Notes: generated by a model from the letters alone, not told the origin. A stretch of 64,000 bases of DNA from Bordetella genomosp. 12 (GCF_002261355.1 NZ_NEVU01000002.1:620001-684000), one strand, 5' to 3'. Numbered from the stretch's first letter, positions 1 to 9,411 are shown. A program made the numbers and translations.

Positions 1-23
1 GCTCGTGGCCCGGCCGCCTGTGA

Positions 24-1205
24 TTATGCTTGTTCGGCCAGGAAGGTCTTGATCAGGGGCACGAGGATTGCGACGATTTGATCGGCTTGTTCGGCGTTGA
101 GGATCAGCGGCGGCAGCAGGCGGATCACGCGGTCACGCGTGACGTTGATGAGCAGGCCGGCCTGCAGGGCCCGTAGGGCCAGCGCGGCGCAAGGGCGTTC
201 GAGTTCGATGCCGATCATGAGGCCGCGCCCGCGCACTTCTTTCACGCCGGCGACACCGGCCAGCGCCTGGCGCAGCGCCTCTTGCAGCTGCGCGCCCACG
301 CGTTCGGCGTTGCCCAGCAGATCGTCTTGTTCAAGCACATCCAGCACGGCCAGACCGGCGGCGCAAGCCAGCGGGCCGCCGCCGAAGGTGGTGCCGTGGC
401 TGCCTGGGGTGAGGACCCCGGCGGCAGGGCCCCGGGCCAGCATGGCGCCGATCGGCACGCCGCCGGCCAGTCCCTTGGCCAGCGTCATGACATCGGGTTG
501 AATGTCCGCCCACTGATGGGCGAACCATTTGCCCGTGCGGCCGATGCCGGACTGGACTTCGTCGATCATGAGCAGCCAGCCGCGCTCGGTGCAGAGCGCG
601 CGCAGGGCTTGCAGATAGGCAATATCCGAGGGGCGGATGCCGCCTTCGCCTTGCAGGACCTCCAGCAGGACGGCAGTGACGCGCGATTCGCGGTCGCCGG
701 CCTGGCGCACCGCTTCCAGGTCGTTGTAGGCAACCTGGATGAAGCCGGTGGGCAGGGGCTCGAAGCCTTTGCGCGCTTTCTCGCTGCCGGTGGCGGCCAG
801 GGTGCCCAGCGTGCGGCCGTGCCAGGAAGACTCCATCGTGATGATGTGAGCGTGCGTGTTGCCGCGTTGATAACCGTAGTAGCGCGCCAGCTTGATGGCG
901 GCCTCGTTGGCTTCGGAGCCGCTATTGTTGAAGGCGACTTCCTGCATGCCCGACAAGGCGTTCAGGCGGGCAGCCAGTTCGGTCTGCTGGGGGACTTCGT
1001 AGATGTTGGAGGTGTGAATGACCCGCCCGGCCTGCTCGGCGATGGCGCGCACCAGCCGGGGATGGGCGTGGCCCAGGCAGGACACCCCGATGCCGGCCAG
1101 CGCGTCGAGATACTTGCGGCCTTCCGGGTCCCAGAGCCAGATACCCTCGCCATGGGTAAAGGAGACCGGCAGGCGGGAATAGATATTGGCCAATGGCGAG
1201 TTCAT
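24..1205 (-). CDS. argD: Acetylornithine aminotransferase (class III PLP enzyme)
   Basis: 393-residue class III aminotransferase of the acetylornithine/succinyldiaminopimelate type, a cytosolic enzyme that transaminates N-acetylglutamate semialdehyde in arginine synthesis. Visible motifs are NNSGSEANE near residue 93 (PLP phosphate binding), the IDEVQSGIGRTGK stretch around 214-226 that carries the cofactor aspartate, and the Schiff-base lysine K244 in TLAKGLAGG. The reading frame is open 25 codons further upstream, but the ATG of MNSPLANIYSRLP fits the family N-terminus better. It is transcribed leftwards, away from the DUF3579 gene. An ornithine or GABA aminotransferase role is possible, but length and motifs favour ArgD. 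Confidence 0.88.
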   Translation of the reverse strand: MNSPLANIYSRLPVSFTHGEGIWLWDPEGRKYLDALAGIGVSCLGHAHPRLVRAIAEQAGRVIHTSNIYEVPQQTELAARLNALSGMQEVAFNNSGSEANEAAIKLARYYGYQRGNTHAHIITMESSWHGRTLGTLAATGSEKARKGFEPLPTGFIQVAYNDLEAVRQAGDRESRVTAVLLEVLQGEGGIRPSDIAYLQALRALCTERGWLLMIDEVQSGIGRTGKWFAHQWADIQPDVMTLAKGLAGGVPIGAMLARGPAAGVLTPGSHGTTFGGGPLACAAGLAVLDVLEQDDLLGNAERVGAQLQEALRQALAGVAGVKEVRGRGLMIGIELERPCAALALRALQAGLLINVTRDRVIRLLPPLILNAEQADQIVAILVPLIKTFLAEQA

Positions 1206-1363
1206 CGCGGCGTACTCCACGGGAAAAACCAGGGATAAGGCCCCCTCATGCCCCAGGGCGGAAGCGGACCAAAGGATCAATCATATACAATTCGCGGCGC
1301 GGGTCGCATGTTTGAGACGCGGCCGATCTGGCGTCCGCGCGCGCAGCCCGTTGTGAAGGTCCC

Positions 1364-1654
1364 ATGGCAACTCGCGTCAAACAATTCATTATTCATGGCG
1401 TCACCGAAAGCGGTGCGCGTTTCCGCCCCAGCGACTGGGCGGAGCGTCTCGCGGGCGTGATGGCGCAATTCCGGCCGCCTGGCAGCGCCGGCAATCACCT
1501 TACCTATTCGCCCTATGTCCTGCCCGTCGTGATCGATGGTGTGCGCGGCATCGTGGTCGACCAGCGCCTGCGCGAGCTCGAGCCCCTTGCGTTCAAGTTT
1601 GTGGTCGATTTTGCGCGCGATAACGGCCTGAAGACCGAAGAACGCGAAATTTGA
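1364..1654 (+). CDS. DUF3579 family protein
   Basis: Small 96-residue soluble protein with no signal peptide or membrane segment. It resembles the DUF3579 family of betaproteobacteria, often found beside arginine-synthesis genes; the function is unknown. It begins MATRVKQFIIHGVTE and has a central conserved-looking RPSDWAERLAG block. It is divergent from argD, with a 158-bp gap between the two starts that must hold both promoters. The family assignment is from memory of the N-terminal and central motifs. Confidence 0.75.
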   Translation: MATRVKQFIIHGVTESGARFRPSDWAERLAGVMAQFRPPGSAGNHLTYSPYVLPVVIDGVRGIVVDQRLRELEPLAFKFVVDFARDNGLKTEEREI

Positions 1655-1708
1655 TGCCAAATTGGCGTATGGCAACGAACCCCCCTCGGGGGCTTCGTGC
1701 ATGCGGCA

Positions 1709-2662
1709 CTACACCGGCGTGGTGACCTTGCCCGTGGCGAAGTAGGCGGCCAGGTTTTCCAGCATGAGGTTTTCCATGTCCATGCGGGTTTCGGTGGTGG
1801 CGCTGCCGATATGCGGCAGCACGACCGCCTGGTCCGTGGTCCGCAGAAACTCCGGCACCTTGGGCTCGTGCTCGAACACATCCAGGGCTGCGAAACCGAG
1901 CTCACCCGACTCCAGCAGGCTGACCATGGCGGCTTCGTCGATCACCGGGCCGCGGGCGATATTGACGATAATGCCCTTGGGGCCGAGGGCGCGCAGCACT
2001 TCGCGGTTGACGAGATGGCGCGTGCTGGGTCCGCCGACGGTGGCCACGATCAGGAAATCCGCCCAGTCGGCCAGCTCGGTCAGGCTCGCGGCGTAGCCGT
2101 AGTCCACGTCGCTGCGTTCGCGACGATTGTGGTAGCGCACTTGCATGTCAAAGCCCAGGCCGCGGCGGGCGATCGCTTCGCCGATGCGGCCCAAACCGAT
2201 CACGCCGAGTTTCTTGCCGCTCACGCGCATGCCCAGGGGGATGCTGCCATGGACTTGGCCCCATTGGCCGGCGCGCACGAAGCGCTCGCCCTGGCCCATG
2301 CGGCGCGCTGCGGCGATCAACAGGCCCCAGGCCAGGTCGGCCACACAATCGGTAAGCACATCCGGCGTGTTGCTGACCTGGATGCCGCGTTCCTGGGCGG
2401 CCTGCACGTCGATGGTTTCATAGCCCACGCCCCAACTGCAGATGGCCTTGAGATCGGGCAGGGCGGCGATGAGGTCGGCCCGGGCACCCATATTGGCGGA
2501 GGTCACGAGGGCGGTCACGCCGGGGCCGAATTCCGCCAAGGCTGCCGCGCGATCCTGATGCTTCCAGAGTTCGACGACGTCGTAGCTTGCGGCGAGGCGC
2601 TGATTGGCGGTGGCGGAGCCGGCCAGCGGGCCGACCTGGATGATGCGATGCTTGCTTGTCAT
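1709..2662 (-). CDS. D-2-hydroxyacid dehydrogenase (glyoxylate/hydroxypyruvate reductase-like)
   Basis: About 317 residues, NAD(P)-dependent D-isomer 2-hydroxyacid dehydrogenase. The nucleotide-binding motif GLGRIGEAIARRG, the substrate-binding arginine in NIARGPVIDE, the acidic catalytic residue and the catalytic histidine in LPHIGSATTETR are all visible. It probably reduces or oxidises a small 2-oxo/2-hydroxy acid such as glyoxylate, hydroxypyruvate or a sugar-acid breakdown product. It is divergent from the lyase gene that opens the sugar-acid cluster, which suggests a linked role. A start at 2674 is also possible; neither has a good ribosome-binding site. Confidence 0.8.
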   Translation of the reverse strand: MTSKHRIIQVGPLAGSATANQRLAASYDVVELWKHQDRAAALAEFGPGVTALVTSANMGARADLIAALPDLKAICSWGVGYETIDVQAAQERGIQVSNTPDVLTDCVADLAWGLLIAAARRMGQGERFVRAGQWGQVHGSIPLGMRVSGKKLGVIGLGRIGEAIARRGLGFDMQVRYHNRRERSDVDYGYAASLTELADWADFLIVATVGGPSTRHLVNREVLRALGPKGIIVNIARGPVIDEAAMVSLLESGELGFAALDVFEHEPKVPEFLRTTDQAVVLPHIGSATTETRMDMENLMLENLAAYFATGKVTTPV

Positions 2663-2768
2663 GGCGTCCAACATTGGGAAGGAGGGGGCAAAGCGAAAAT
2701 GCTACTTGATTCCGCGCGGGCGTGGTCGGCACGCCGTCGCGCAGCGGCAATCTGCGGGTTGGCTCCAC

Positions 2769-2798
2769 TTGTAAAACAAATGATTGTGTTGATAGTAT
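2769..2798 (+). promoter_or_regulatory. Candidate promoter with GntR-type operator
   Basis: TTGTAAAACAA at 2769-2779 is a TTGT-N3-ACAA dyad typical of FadR/FCD-type GntR operators. Its first half overlaps a possible -35 (TTGTAA), followed 18 bp later by a -10-like TAGTAT at 2793-2798. A further imperfect dyad (TGATTG ... CAATCA, 2781-2810) overlaps it. The site lies between two divergent genes and 1 kb from a GntR gene. Binding is inferred. Confidence 0.4.
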
Positions 2799-2849
2799 GC
2801 CTGTCAATCAAGTGCGGCGCCGCCCAGACGCCCGATTTTGTGGAGTTGC

Positions 2850-3788
2850 ATGGCCATGAAGACCAGCCCCGTCACCCCCGCCGATTTGCAGCGGTCCGTG
2901 ATTGCCGTGCCCCCGCTGGCGCGTGGCGCCGATCTGACGTTCAATCTGGCGGCCAATCAGGCCGTGCTGCGGCATCTGGAGCAGGGCGGCGTGCGCAATG
3001 TGATGTACGGCGGCAATGCGAACTTCTACAACATCGAGGTCAGCGAGTATGCCGCCGTCGTCGACGCGCTGGCCGACGCTGCGGGCGCCGATACCTGGAT
3101 CTTGCCCTCGGCCGGACCGGATTATGGCAAGTTGATGGATCAGGCCCGCCTGCTGCGCACGCGCGCATTTCCGACAGCCATGCTGCTGCCCATGGCCTTT
3201 CCGTACACCGATGCTGGCCTGGCCGATGGCGTGCGGCGCTTCAGCGATGCCTTGGGCCGGCCAGCCGTGGTTTACATCAAGTCCGCCAACTACTTAGCTC
3301 CCGCGACGCTGGCGCGGCTGATCGAGGAAGGCCGCATCGTGGCGGTCAAGTACGCGGTGGTACGCGAGGATCCCGCGCAGGATGCCTATCTCGCCGCCTT
3401 GCTCCAGGAGGTCGACGCGCGGCATGTGGTCAGTGGATGCGGCGAGCGGCCGGCCATCGTGCATTTCCGCCAGTTTGGGCTCAAGAGTTTCACCTCCGGC
3501 TCGGTATGCGTGGCGCCGCGTGGCGCCATGCAATTGCTGCAGAGTTTGCACGCTGGCCGCTACGACGAGGCCGAGCGGCTGCGCGCCCGCTACCTGCCGC
3601 TGGAGGATTGTCGCGACGCCATCAGCCCGATACGCGTGCTGCATGATGCCGTCACGCTGGCGGGCGTGGCCGATATGGGGCCCATGCTGCCTTTGCTCAG
3701 CGGACTGGATGCCGCCGAGCGCGAGCGGGTCGCGCCGGTGGCGCGCGCGCTGCTGCAGCAGGATGGCCCGGCGGCCCGGCTACCATAG
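2850..3788 (+). CDS. Dihydrodipicolinate synthase (DapA/NanA) family lyase
   Basis: 312-residue class I aldolase-fold enzyme. The Schiff-base lysine is K167 in VAVKYAV, and GGNANFY near 54-60 replaces the usual GGTTGE/S loop. The family's Y-N-x-P tyrosine region reads VYIKSAN (Y142), so the substrate is unlikely to be that of DapA. Members next to sugar-acid dehydratases usually act as 2-keto-3-deoxy-sugar-acid dehydratases or aldolases; that is the likely role here. GGAG at 2842-2845 precedes two candidate ATGs, 2850 and 2856. It is first gene of a probable six-gene operon running to 9378. Confidence 0.75.
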   Translation: MAMKTSPVTPADLQRSVIAVPPLARGADLTFNLAANQAVLRHLEQGGVRNVMYGGNANFYNIEVSEYAAVVDALADAAGADTWILPSAGPDYGKLMDQARLLRTRAFPTAMLLPMAFPYTDAGLADGVRRFSDALGRPAVVYIKSANYLAPATLARLIEEGRIVAVKYAVVREDPAQDAYLAALLQEVDARHVVSGCGERPAIVHFRQFGLKSFTSGSVCVAPRGAMQLLQSLHAGRYDEAERLRARYLPLEDCRDAISPIRVLHDAVTLAGVADMGPMLPLLSGLDAAERERVAPVARALLQQDGPAARLP

Positions 3789-3819
3789 CGGCTGTTTATC
3801 ATTGATTTCAGGAGCCCGC

Positions 3820-4554
3820 GTGGCGAGCAACAGTAAAGGAGATGAGCCAGTGCCGCTCGAAAGGCGCCAGCGTGTGCGCCTGGGCGATCAGCTCTATGGG
3901 CAGATCTTCGAGCAGATTACGTCGGGCCGCCTGAGCGTGGGCGACAAGCTGCCCTCCGAACACGAGATCTGTGAGCGCTTCGGCGTGTCGCGGCCGGTCG
4001 TGCGCGAGGCGCTGCTAAGGCTGCGCGCTGATGGTTTGATCACCGCGCATCAAGGGCTGGGCACCTTCGTCAGCCATCAGCCGGCACCGCGCTTGAAAAC
4101 GTTTCCCGATGTCGAGAACGTCAGCTCCTATCTGCGGGCGCAAGAGGTGCGCGTGGCGCTCGAGGGCGACGCCGCGCGCCTGGCCGCCATTCGGCGCAGC
4201 GACGAGCAATTGGCCCGCATCGAGCAGGCGCATGCCGGTTTTCTCAATCGCCTGGCCGATGGCAAGGTTTCGCCGCAGGCGGATCTGGCCTTCCATGCCA
4301 GTATCGCCGAGGCCAGCGGCAACGATTTTTATCTTGGCGTGCTGGAAAGCATTCACGAGGCCGTCAGCGGTTTCATGCGTCTGGCATTGAACCTGACGCG
4401 CACAGGATCGCGCGAGCGCGGAGAGCGTGTGGCCGACGAGCATGCCGCGATTTTGTCGGCCATTCGGGCGCAAGACGGTGAGCGTGCGCGGGTCGCCATG
4501 CAGTTTCATCTGGGGCAGGCGCGCCGCCGGCTGGTGGACAAGGAGCGCGACTGA
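3820..4554 (+). CDS. GntR-family regulator, FCD (FadR-like) subgroup
   Basis: 244-residue regulator. The N-terminal winged helix covers about residues 10-80 (GDKLPSEHEICERFGVSRPVVREALLRL and DGLITAHQGLGTFV), followed by an all-helical FCD ligand domain with candidate metal-binding residues in DLAFHASIAEASGN and the late DEHAAIL segment. The GTG start at 3820 is chosen because AGGAG lies 5-6 bases upstream and the N-terminus length fits. It sits inside the cluster between lyase and oxidoreductase genes, so it most likely controls this operon in response to a sugar acid or breakdown product. Confidence 0.85.
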   Translation: MASNSKGDEPVPLERRQRVRLGDQLYGQIFEQITSGRLSVGDKLPSEHEICERFGVSRPVVREALLRLRADGLITAHQGLGTFVSHQPAPRLKTFPDVENVSSYLRAQEVRVALEGDAARLAAIRRSDEQLARIEQAHAGFLNRLADGKVSPQADLAFHASIAEASGNDFYLGVLESIHEAVSGFMRLALNLTRTGSRERGERVADEHAAILSAIRAQDGERARVAMQFHLGQARRRLVDKERD

Positions 4555-4610
4555 CCCTGATTCGGCAAGCGGGCGTCAGACCCGCGGGCAGATTCCAATA
4601 GGAGACAAGT

Positions 4611-5720
4611 GTGCAAGCGGAAAGCGATGCAGGCATGCGCGCCGGGGTAGCCCTGGTGCGTGATCAGATAGAAAGGGTGTTGACCGCCTGGGGGATGCCG
4701 CAGGATATGGCCGCCATCAGTGCGCGCCTGATGGCCGAAACCGATCGGCTCGGCGTCGATTCGCACGGCATTTCCATGCTGCCCATGTACGAGCAGAAAT
4801 GGCGCGCGGGCATTCTGGATCTGACCGCGCGGCCGCGTGTGGTGCGCGAGGGCACGGCCAGCGCCTTGCTCGATGGCATGGGCGGCCTGGGGCATCCGGT
4901 GTCACGGCAGGCCATGGAGCTGGCTTGCGACAAAGCGCTGAGCCATGGCGTGGGGGCGGTGTCGGTGCGCAACTCCCACCACTTCGGCGCGGCTGGCGTC
5001 TACGCGCGCCTGGCGCTGGCGCGCGGCCTGGTCGGCCTGGTCGCCAGCAGTGCTGTCACGCTCATCATGGTGCCCACGCGTGGGGCCATGCCCCGTCTGG
5101 GCACCAACCCGCTGGCGTTTGCGGCGCCGGGCGGGCATCACCCGGGACTGGTGCTGGACATGGCCACCACGACGGTGGCGGGCAATAAGGTCAAGGTCTA
5201 CGATTTTTACGGCAAGCCCTTGCCCGAAGGTTGGGCGGTCGATGGCCAGGGCCGTAGCGTGACAGACGCCAGCCAGGCGATGGAATTCATTTTCAAGCGC
5301 GACGAGGGCGGGCTCACGCCGCTGGGCGGCACGGCCGCCATGAGCAGCCACAAGGGCTATGGCCTGGCGCTGATGGCGCAGACCTTGGGGGGCACCTTGG
5401 GCGGCAGCGCGCTGGCGGCGCTGCATGCACAGAAGCGGCAGCCGGGGCAGGGCGATGACGTCGGGCATTTTTTTCTGGCGCTCAATCCGGATGCCTTCCG
5501 TGAGGCGGGCTCGTTCGAGGACGACATGGACGAGCTCATCGACACCATGCGTGACACCCCGGCGGCCGATCCGCAGGTGCCGGTGCTGGTGCCCGGCGAC
5601 CTCGAAGCGGCCGAAGCCTTGCGGCGCGACGAGGCGGGTGTGCCGATCTCGCGCGCACTGGACGAGAAGCTGCGCGCCATCTGCGAGCGCAGCGGTGCGC
5701 GCTATGTACTGGGCTTATAA
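4611..5720 (+). CDS. Malate/L-lactate dehydrogenase (Ldh2) family oxidoreductase
   Basis: 369-residue NAD(P)-dependent oxidoreductase of the Ldh2/YbiC/DlgD family, which is distinct from classical MDH/LDH. Family motifs are RLGVDSHG (46-53), NSHHFGAAG (121-129, containing the catalytic histidine) and [14 protein letters not shown], with [15 protein letters not shown] following. Family members reduce 2-oxo acids such as 2,3-diketogulonate, oxaloacetate or piperidine-2-carboxylate; the substrate here is unknown but probably belongs to the sugar-acid route. The GTG start has GGAGA 5 bases upstream. It lies 17 bp before the dehydratase gene. Confidence 0.82.
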   Translation: MQAESDAGMRAGVALVRDQIERVLTAWGMPQDMAAISARLMAETDRLGVDSHGISMLPMYEQKWRAGILDLTARPRVVREGTASALLDGMGGLGHPVSRQAMELACDKALSHGVGAVSVRNSHHFGAAGVYARLALARGLVGLVASSAVTLIMVPTRGAMPRLGTNPLAFAAPGGHHPGLVLDMATTTVAGNKVKVYDFYGKPLPEGWAVDGQGRSVTDASQAMEFIFKRDEGGLTPLGGTAAMSSHKGYGLALMAQTLGGTLGGSALAALHAQKRQPGQGDDVGHFFLALNPDAFREAGSFEDDMDELIDTMRDTPAADPQVPVLVPGDLEAAEALRRDEAGVPISRALDEKLRAICERSGARYVLGL

Positions 5721-5737
5721 CGAAGGAAGACAGCACG

Positions 5738-7480
5738 ATGAGTCAATCTCCCAAGCGCAAGCTGCCCGAAGACTTGCGCAGCCACCGCTGGTATGGCGTG
5801 AAGGATCTGCGCGCTTTTGGCCACCGCTCGCGCACGGCGCAGATGGGCTATCACCGCTCCGATTATGCGGGCAAGCCGGTGATTGCCATCATCAATACCT
5901 GGAGCGACATCAATCCCTGCCATAGTCATTTCAAGCAGCGGGTCGAGGAGGTCAAGCGCGGTATCTGGCAGGCCGGCGGTTTCCCGGTGGAAATGCCCGC
6001 GATGAGCTTGTCCGAACCCTTTCAGAAACCCACGACGATGCTGTATCGCAATCTGCTGGCCATGGAGACGGAGGAGCTGCTGCGCTCTTACCCGGCCGAC
6101 GGCTGTGTGCTCATGGGCGGTTGCGACAAGACCACGCCGGCATTGCTTATGGGCGCCATTTCCATGGACTTGCCGACGATTTTCGTGCCGGCCGGCCCCA
6201 TGCTGCGCGGCAACTGGAATGGCGTGACCCTGGGTTCCGGGTCCGACACCTGGAAGTATTGGGCCGAGCTGCGGGCAGGCAATATTTCCGAGGAGGATTG
6301 GCAGGGCGTGGAAGACGGCATCGCGCGTTCACCGGGGCACTGCATGACCATGGGCACGGCCTCCACCATGACGGCGGCCGTCGAAGCGCTAGGCCTCTGT
6401 CTGTCGGGGTATTCCTCCATCCCGGCGCCGGATTCGCGCCATGGGCAGATGGCCAGCCTGACCGGCAAGCGCATCGTCGACATGGTCTGGCACGACCTCA
6501 AGCCCAGCGATTTTCTGACCGAAGCGTCTTTCGACAATGCGGTGCGCACGGTGCTGGCGCTGTCGGGCTCGACCAATGCAGTGGTGCATTTGATCGCGCT
6601 GGCGCGCCGCGCCGGCTTCGGTCTGGACCTGGATCGTTTCGATGCTTTGGCGCGGACCACGCCAGTGCTGGCCAATCTGCGGCCGGCAGGCAAGTATTTG
6701 ATGGAAGATTTTTTCTATGCGGGCGGCTTGCGCGCCATGCTGGCGCAGATGACGGATCTGCTGGATCTGACGCAGGGCTCGGTGGACGGCCGCAGCCTGG
6801 GCGAGAACATCGCCGGGGCGCGGGTGTTCAATGATGATGTCATTCGCGGGCGTGATCAGGCGCTGGTGGCCTGTGATGGCCTGGCGGTGCTGCGCGGCAA
6901 CCTGGCGCCGGACGGGGCAGTCATCAAACCCGCGGCGATGGAGGCGCGGCTGCAGGTGCATACCGGTCCGGCGGTGGTGTTCAAGGACTACAACGACATG
7001 GCCGAGCGCATCGATGATCCCGATCTGGATATCACCGCCGACAGCGTGATCGTGCTGCAGAACGCCGGCCCGCAAGGCGCGCCCGGCATGCCCGAGTGGG
7101 GGCAGTTGCCGATTCCCCAGAAGCTGCTCAAGCAGGGAGTGCGCGACATGGTGCGGATATCCGACGCGCGCATGAGCGGCACAAGTTATGGCGCCTGTGT
7201 GCTGCACGTCGCGCCGGAAGCCTATGTCGGCGGGCCGTTGGCCTTGATCCGCAGCGGCGATCGGGTCCGTCTGGATGTGCCTGGCAGGCGTATCGATGTG
7301 CTGATCGATGAGGCCGACATGGCGGCTCGGAAGCAGGCCTGGCAAGCGCCGCCGCCGAAATTCGAGCGCGGCTTCGGCGTGTTGTACCTCAAGCACATCG
7401 GGCAGGCCGACAGCGGCTGTGATTTCGATTTTCTGCAAACGCGCAAGGCCGAGGAAAAGGAAGAGCCTGAGATTCACTGA
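5738..7480 (+). CDS. IlvD/Edd family sugar-acid dehydratase (L-arabinonate dehydratase-like)
   Basis: 580-residue Fe-S dehydratase. Cysteines C61 (INPCHSH), C129 (GGCDKTTPA) and C202 ([11 protein letters not shown]) match the three [2Fe-2S] ligands of the characterised L-arabinonate/sugar-acid dehydratases, and K131 is the expected magnesium-binding carbamylated lysine. The subgroup differs from biosynthetic IlvD. It should remove water from an aldonic acid to give a 2-keto-3-deoxy acid, the substrate type of the aldolases on either side. The exact sugar (arabinonate, fuconate, galactonate, xylonate) cannot be read from sequence. Confidence 0.85.
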   Translation: MSQSPKRKLPEDLRSHRWYGVKDLRAFGHRSRTAQMGYHRSDYAGKPVIAIINTWSDINPCHSHFKQRVEEVKRGIWQAGGFPVEMPAMSLSEPFQKPTTMLYRNLLAMETEELLRSYPADGCVLMGGCDKTTPALLMGAISMDLPTIFVPAGPMLRGNWNGVTLGSGSDTWKYWAELRAGNISEEDWQGVEDGIARSPGHCMTMGTASTMTAAVEALGLCLSGYSSIPAPDSRHGQMASLTGKRIVDMVWHDLKPSDFLTEASFDNAVRTVLALSGSTNAVVHLIALARRAGFGLDLDRFDALARTTPVLANLRPAGKYLMEDFFYAGGLRAMLAQMTDLLDLTQGSVDGRSLGENIAGARVFNDDVIRGRDQALVACDGLAVLRGNLAPDGAVIKPAAMEARLQVHTGPAVVFKDYNDMAERIDDPDLDITADSVIVLQNAGPQGAPGMPEWGQLPIPQKLLKQGVRDMVRISDARMSGTSYGACVLHVAPEAYVGGPLALIRSGDRVRLDVPGRRIDVLIDEADMAARKQAWQAPPPKFERGFGVLYLKHIGQADSGCDFDFLQTRKAEEKEEPEIH

Positions 7481-7493
7481 TAGGTAGAGGCAG

Positions 7494-7511
7494 GCGGGCC
7501 GGGCGGCCCGC
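7494..7511 (+). repeat. Intra-operon GC hairpin before the receptor gene
   Basis: A 7-bp perfect stem (GCGGGCC / GGCCCGC) with a GGGC loop, followed by a second GC-rich dyad (GCCGG-TCCGG-CCGGC) just before the Bug gene. It has no T-run. Such structures inside operons can stabilise or partition transcript levels; that role is inferred. Confidence 0.4.
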
Positions 7512-7570
7512 GGTGTTCACACTTGCTCGACAAATGAGATGCCGGTCCGGCCGGCACGAGGAGACAAAGC

Positions 7571-8566
7571 ATGTTGTGCCGTAAATCCTGGTTTGCCAAT
7601 CGCCGCCGTGTTGTGGCGGCTTTCGTGGCCTGTGTGGGCCTGTACAGCGGACTGCCCGCCGGGGCGGCCGAGTGGCCCGACAAGCCCGTGCGCCTGGTCG
7701 TGCCGTTCCCGCCGGGCGGCAGCACCGATGCCGTAGGCCGGATGCTGGGCGTCGAGTTGGGCAAGGAGCTGGGCCAGACCGTGATCGTCGAGAACAAAGG
7801 CGGCGCCAACGGCAACATAGGCTCCGATGTGGTGGCCAAGGCCGCGCCCGACGGGTATACCTTGCTGCTGTCCGGTGTGGGTTCCAACGCCATCAACTAT
7901 GCGCTCTACCAGTCCATGCCCTACCAGGACAAGGATTTCGCGCATATCTCCTTGCTGGCGACCGGCCCCAATGTCCTGGTGGCCAATCCTGAGTTTCCGG
8001 GCCGCAGCTTCGCCGAGTTCATCCGCTTGGCCAAGGAAAGCCCGGACAAGTACACGCACGCCAGTTCGGGCAGCGGCTCTTCCGGCCATCTGGCCATGGA
8101 GATGCTCAAGCAGGCCGCGGACATCAAGCTGGTGCATGTGCCCTATAAAGGGGGCGCGGCCGCCATCACGGACACCATAGGCGGGCGGGTGTCCGTACTG
8201 TTTCTGAACCAGGATAACGTGTTGCCCCAGGTGCAGGCCGGCAAGCTGCGGGCGCTGGCCGTGGCCAGCGCCAAACGCAATCCGGCCTATCCCGATATCC
8301 CCACCATCGCCGAGTCCGGCTATCCTGGCTTTGCCGCCGAATCCTGGTTTGGTCTGTCGGCTCCTGCGGGCACGCCACCAGCGGTGATGCAACGTCTGCA
8401 CAGCGCCACCGTCAAGGCCATGGCCGATCCGGCGCTGCGTGAAAAGCTCGAGAAAGTGGGCTTTGTCGTGGTGGGCAGCTCTCCCCAGGCGTTCTCGGCC
8501 TTTGTCAGCCAGGAAATAGATAAATGGGGTAAGGCCGCCAAACTCTCTGGCGCCCGCATGGATTGA
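7571..8566 (+). CDS. Bug-family periplasmic substrate-binding protein (TctC type)
   Basis: 331-residue extracytoplasmic receptor of the tripartite tricarboxylate transporter type, a family greatly expanded in Bordetella and relatives. An N-terminal signal peptide (arginine-rich start, hydrophobic core, cleavage near AGAAEWP) precedes the hallmark WPDKPVRLVVPFPPGGSTD. It would bind a carboxylate or sugar acid in the periplasm. No TctA/TctB membrane genes are in the window, as is usual for orphan Bug proteins. A GGAGAC site lies just upstream. Its position between dehydratase and aldolase genes suggests it binds the pathway substrate. Confidence 0.88.
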   Translation: MLCRKSWFANRRRVVAAFVACVGLYSGLPAGAAEWPDKPVRLVVPFPPGGSTDAVGRMLGVELGKELGQTVIVENKGGANGNIGSDVVAKAAPDGYTLLLSGVGSNAINYALYQSMPYQDKDFAHISLLATGPNVLVANPEFPGRSFAEFIRLAKESPDKYTHASSGSGSSGHLAMEMLKQAADIKLVHVPYKGGAAAITDTIGGRVSVLFLNQDNVLPQVQAGKLRALAVASAKRNPAYPDIPTIAESGYPGFAAESWFGLSAPAGTPPAVMQRLHSATVKAMADPALREKLEKVGFVVVGSSPQAFSAFVSQEIDKWGKAAKLSGARMD

Positions 8567-8610
8567 TCACCGGCCGCAAGGCCAGCTTTTTCTTCGTCGT
8601 GGATACATCA

Positions 8611-9378
8611 ATGACTTCACCTTTGCCCAATGTTTTCCGTCAACGGATACTCGCGCGCGAGCGCGTGATCGGTTTATGGCTTTCCATGACCAGTCATCTG
8701 ACCTCCGAGATGATCGGTTTGGCCGGCTTCGACTGGCTGTTGCTGGACGGCGAGCATGCGCCCAACGAGATCCCGAGCTTCGTGCAGCAACTGCAGTCGC
8801 TGCAGGGCAGCCCGAGCGCGGCGGTGGGTCGGCCCTCGTGGAACGACCCGGTCGAGATCAAGCGCATGCTGGATATCGGCTTCTATAACCTGCTCATCCC
8901 TTTTATCGAGTCCGAGGAGCAGGCGCGCCAGGCCGTGGCGGCGACGCGCTATCCGCCGCAGGGTATCCGTGGCGTGGCCGGTTTGCTGCGCAGTAACCGC
9001 TATGGCACCGTGCCGGACTACCAGCACACGGTCAATGACCATATCTGCGTGCTGCTGCAGATCGAGAGCCGTGCGGGTCTGGAGGCCGTCGACAAGATTG
9101 CCGCCGTGGAAGGGGTGGATGGTGTGTTCATCGGCCCGTCCGACCTGGCAGCGGCGCTGGGGCATCTGGGCAACCCGGGGCACCCTGAAGTGCAGGAGGC
9201 CATTGCCCATCTTTACGAGCGCGTCAACGCGGCGGGCAAGGCAGTCGGTATCCTGGCGCCCGTGGCCGCCGATGCCAGGCGCTATCTGGACATGGGCATG
9301 CACTTCGTGGCGGTGGGCACGGATATGGGGGTATTAAAGCAGGCGGTGTTTGGCCTGCGCGAGGCTTTCGCGAGCTAG
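8611..9378 (+). CDS. HpcH/HpaI-family class II aldolase
   Basis: 255-residue metal-dependent aldolase of the HpaI/GarL/RhmA type, cleaving 2-keto-3-deoxy acids to pyruvate and an aldehyde. DWLLLDGEHAPNE (41-53) carries the catalytic histidine, IESRAGLE a metal-binding glutamate and FIGPSDLAAALG a metal-binding aspartate. An in-frame TTG at 8563 overlaps the preceding stop, but the ATG at 8611 fits the family N-terminus. It is the last gene of the operon, followed at 9412 by a terminator. It presumably finishes the route begun by the IlvD-type dehydratase. Confidence 0.85.
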   Translation: MTSPLPNVFRQRILARERVIGLWLSMTSHLTSEMIGLAGFDWLLLDGEHAPNEIPSFVQQLQSLQGSPSAAVGRPSWNDPVEIKRMLDIGFYNLLIPFIESEEQARQAVAATRYPPQGIRGVAGLLRSNRYGTVPDYQHTVNDHICVLLQIESRAGLEAVDKIAAVEGVDGVFIGPSDLAAALGHLGNPGHPEVQEAIAHLYERVNAAGKAVGILAPVAADARRYLDMGMHFVAVGTDMGVLKQAVFGLREAFAS

Positions 9379-9411
9379 GGCCGCCCCAGGCGGGCGCCGG
9401 CCCGCCAATAC

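Noticed and set aside
1697-3646. 649-codon plus-strand frame across the hydroxyacid dehydrogenase gene
   Set aside because: It runs opposite the well-matched dehydrogenase and out of frame with the lyase gene; its composition is that of an antisense shadow.
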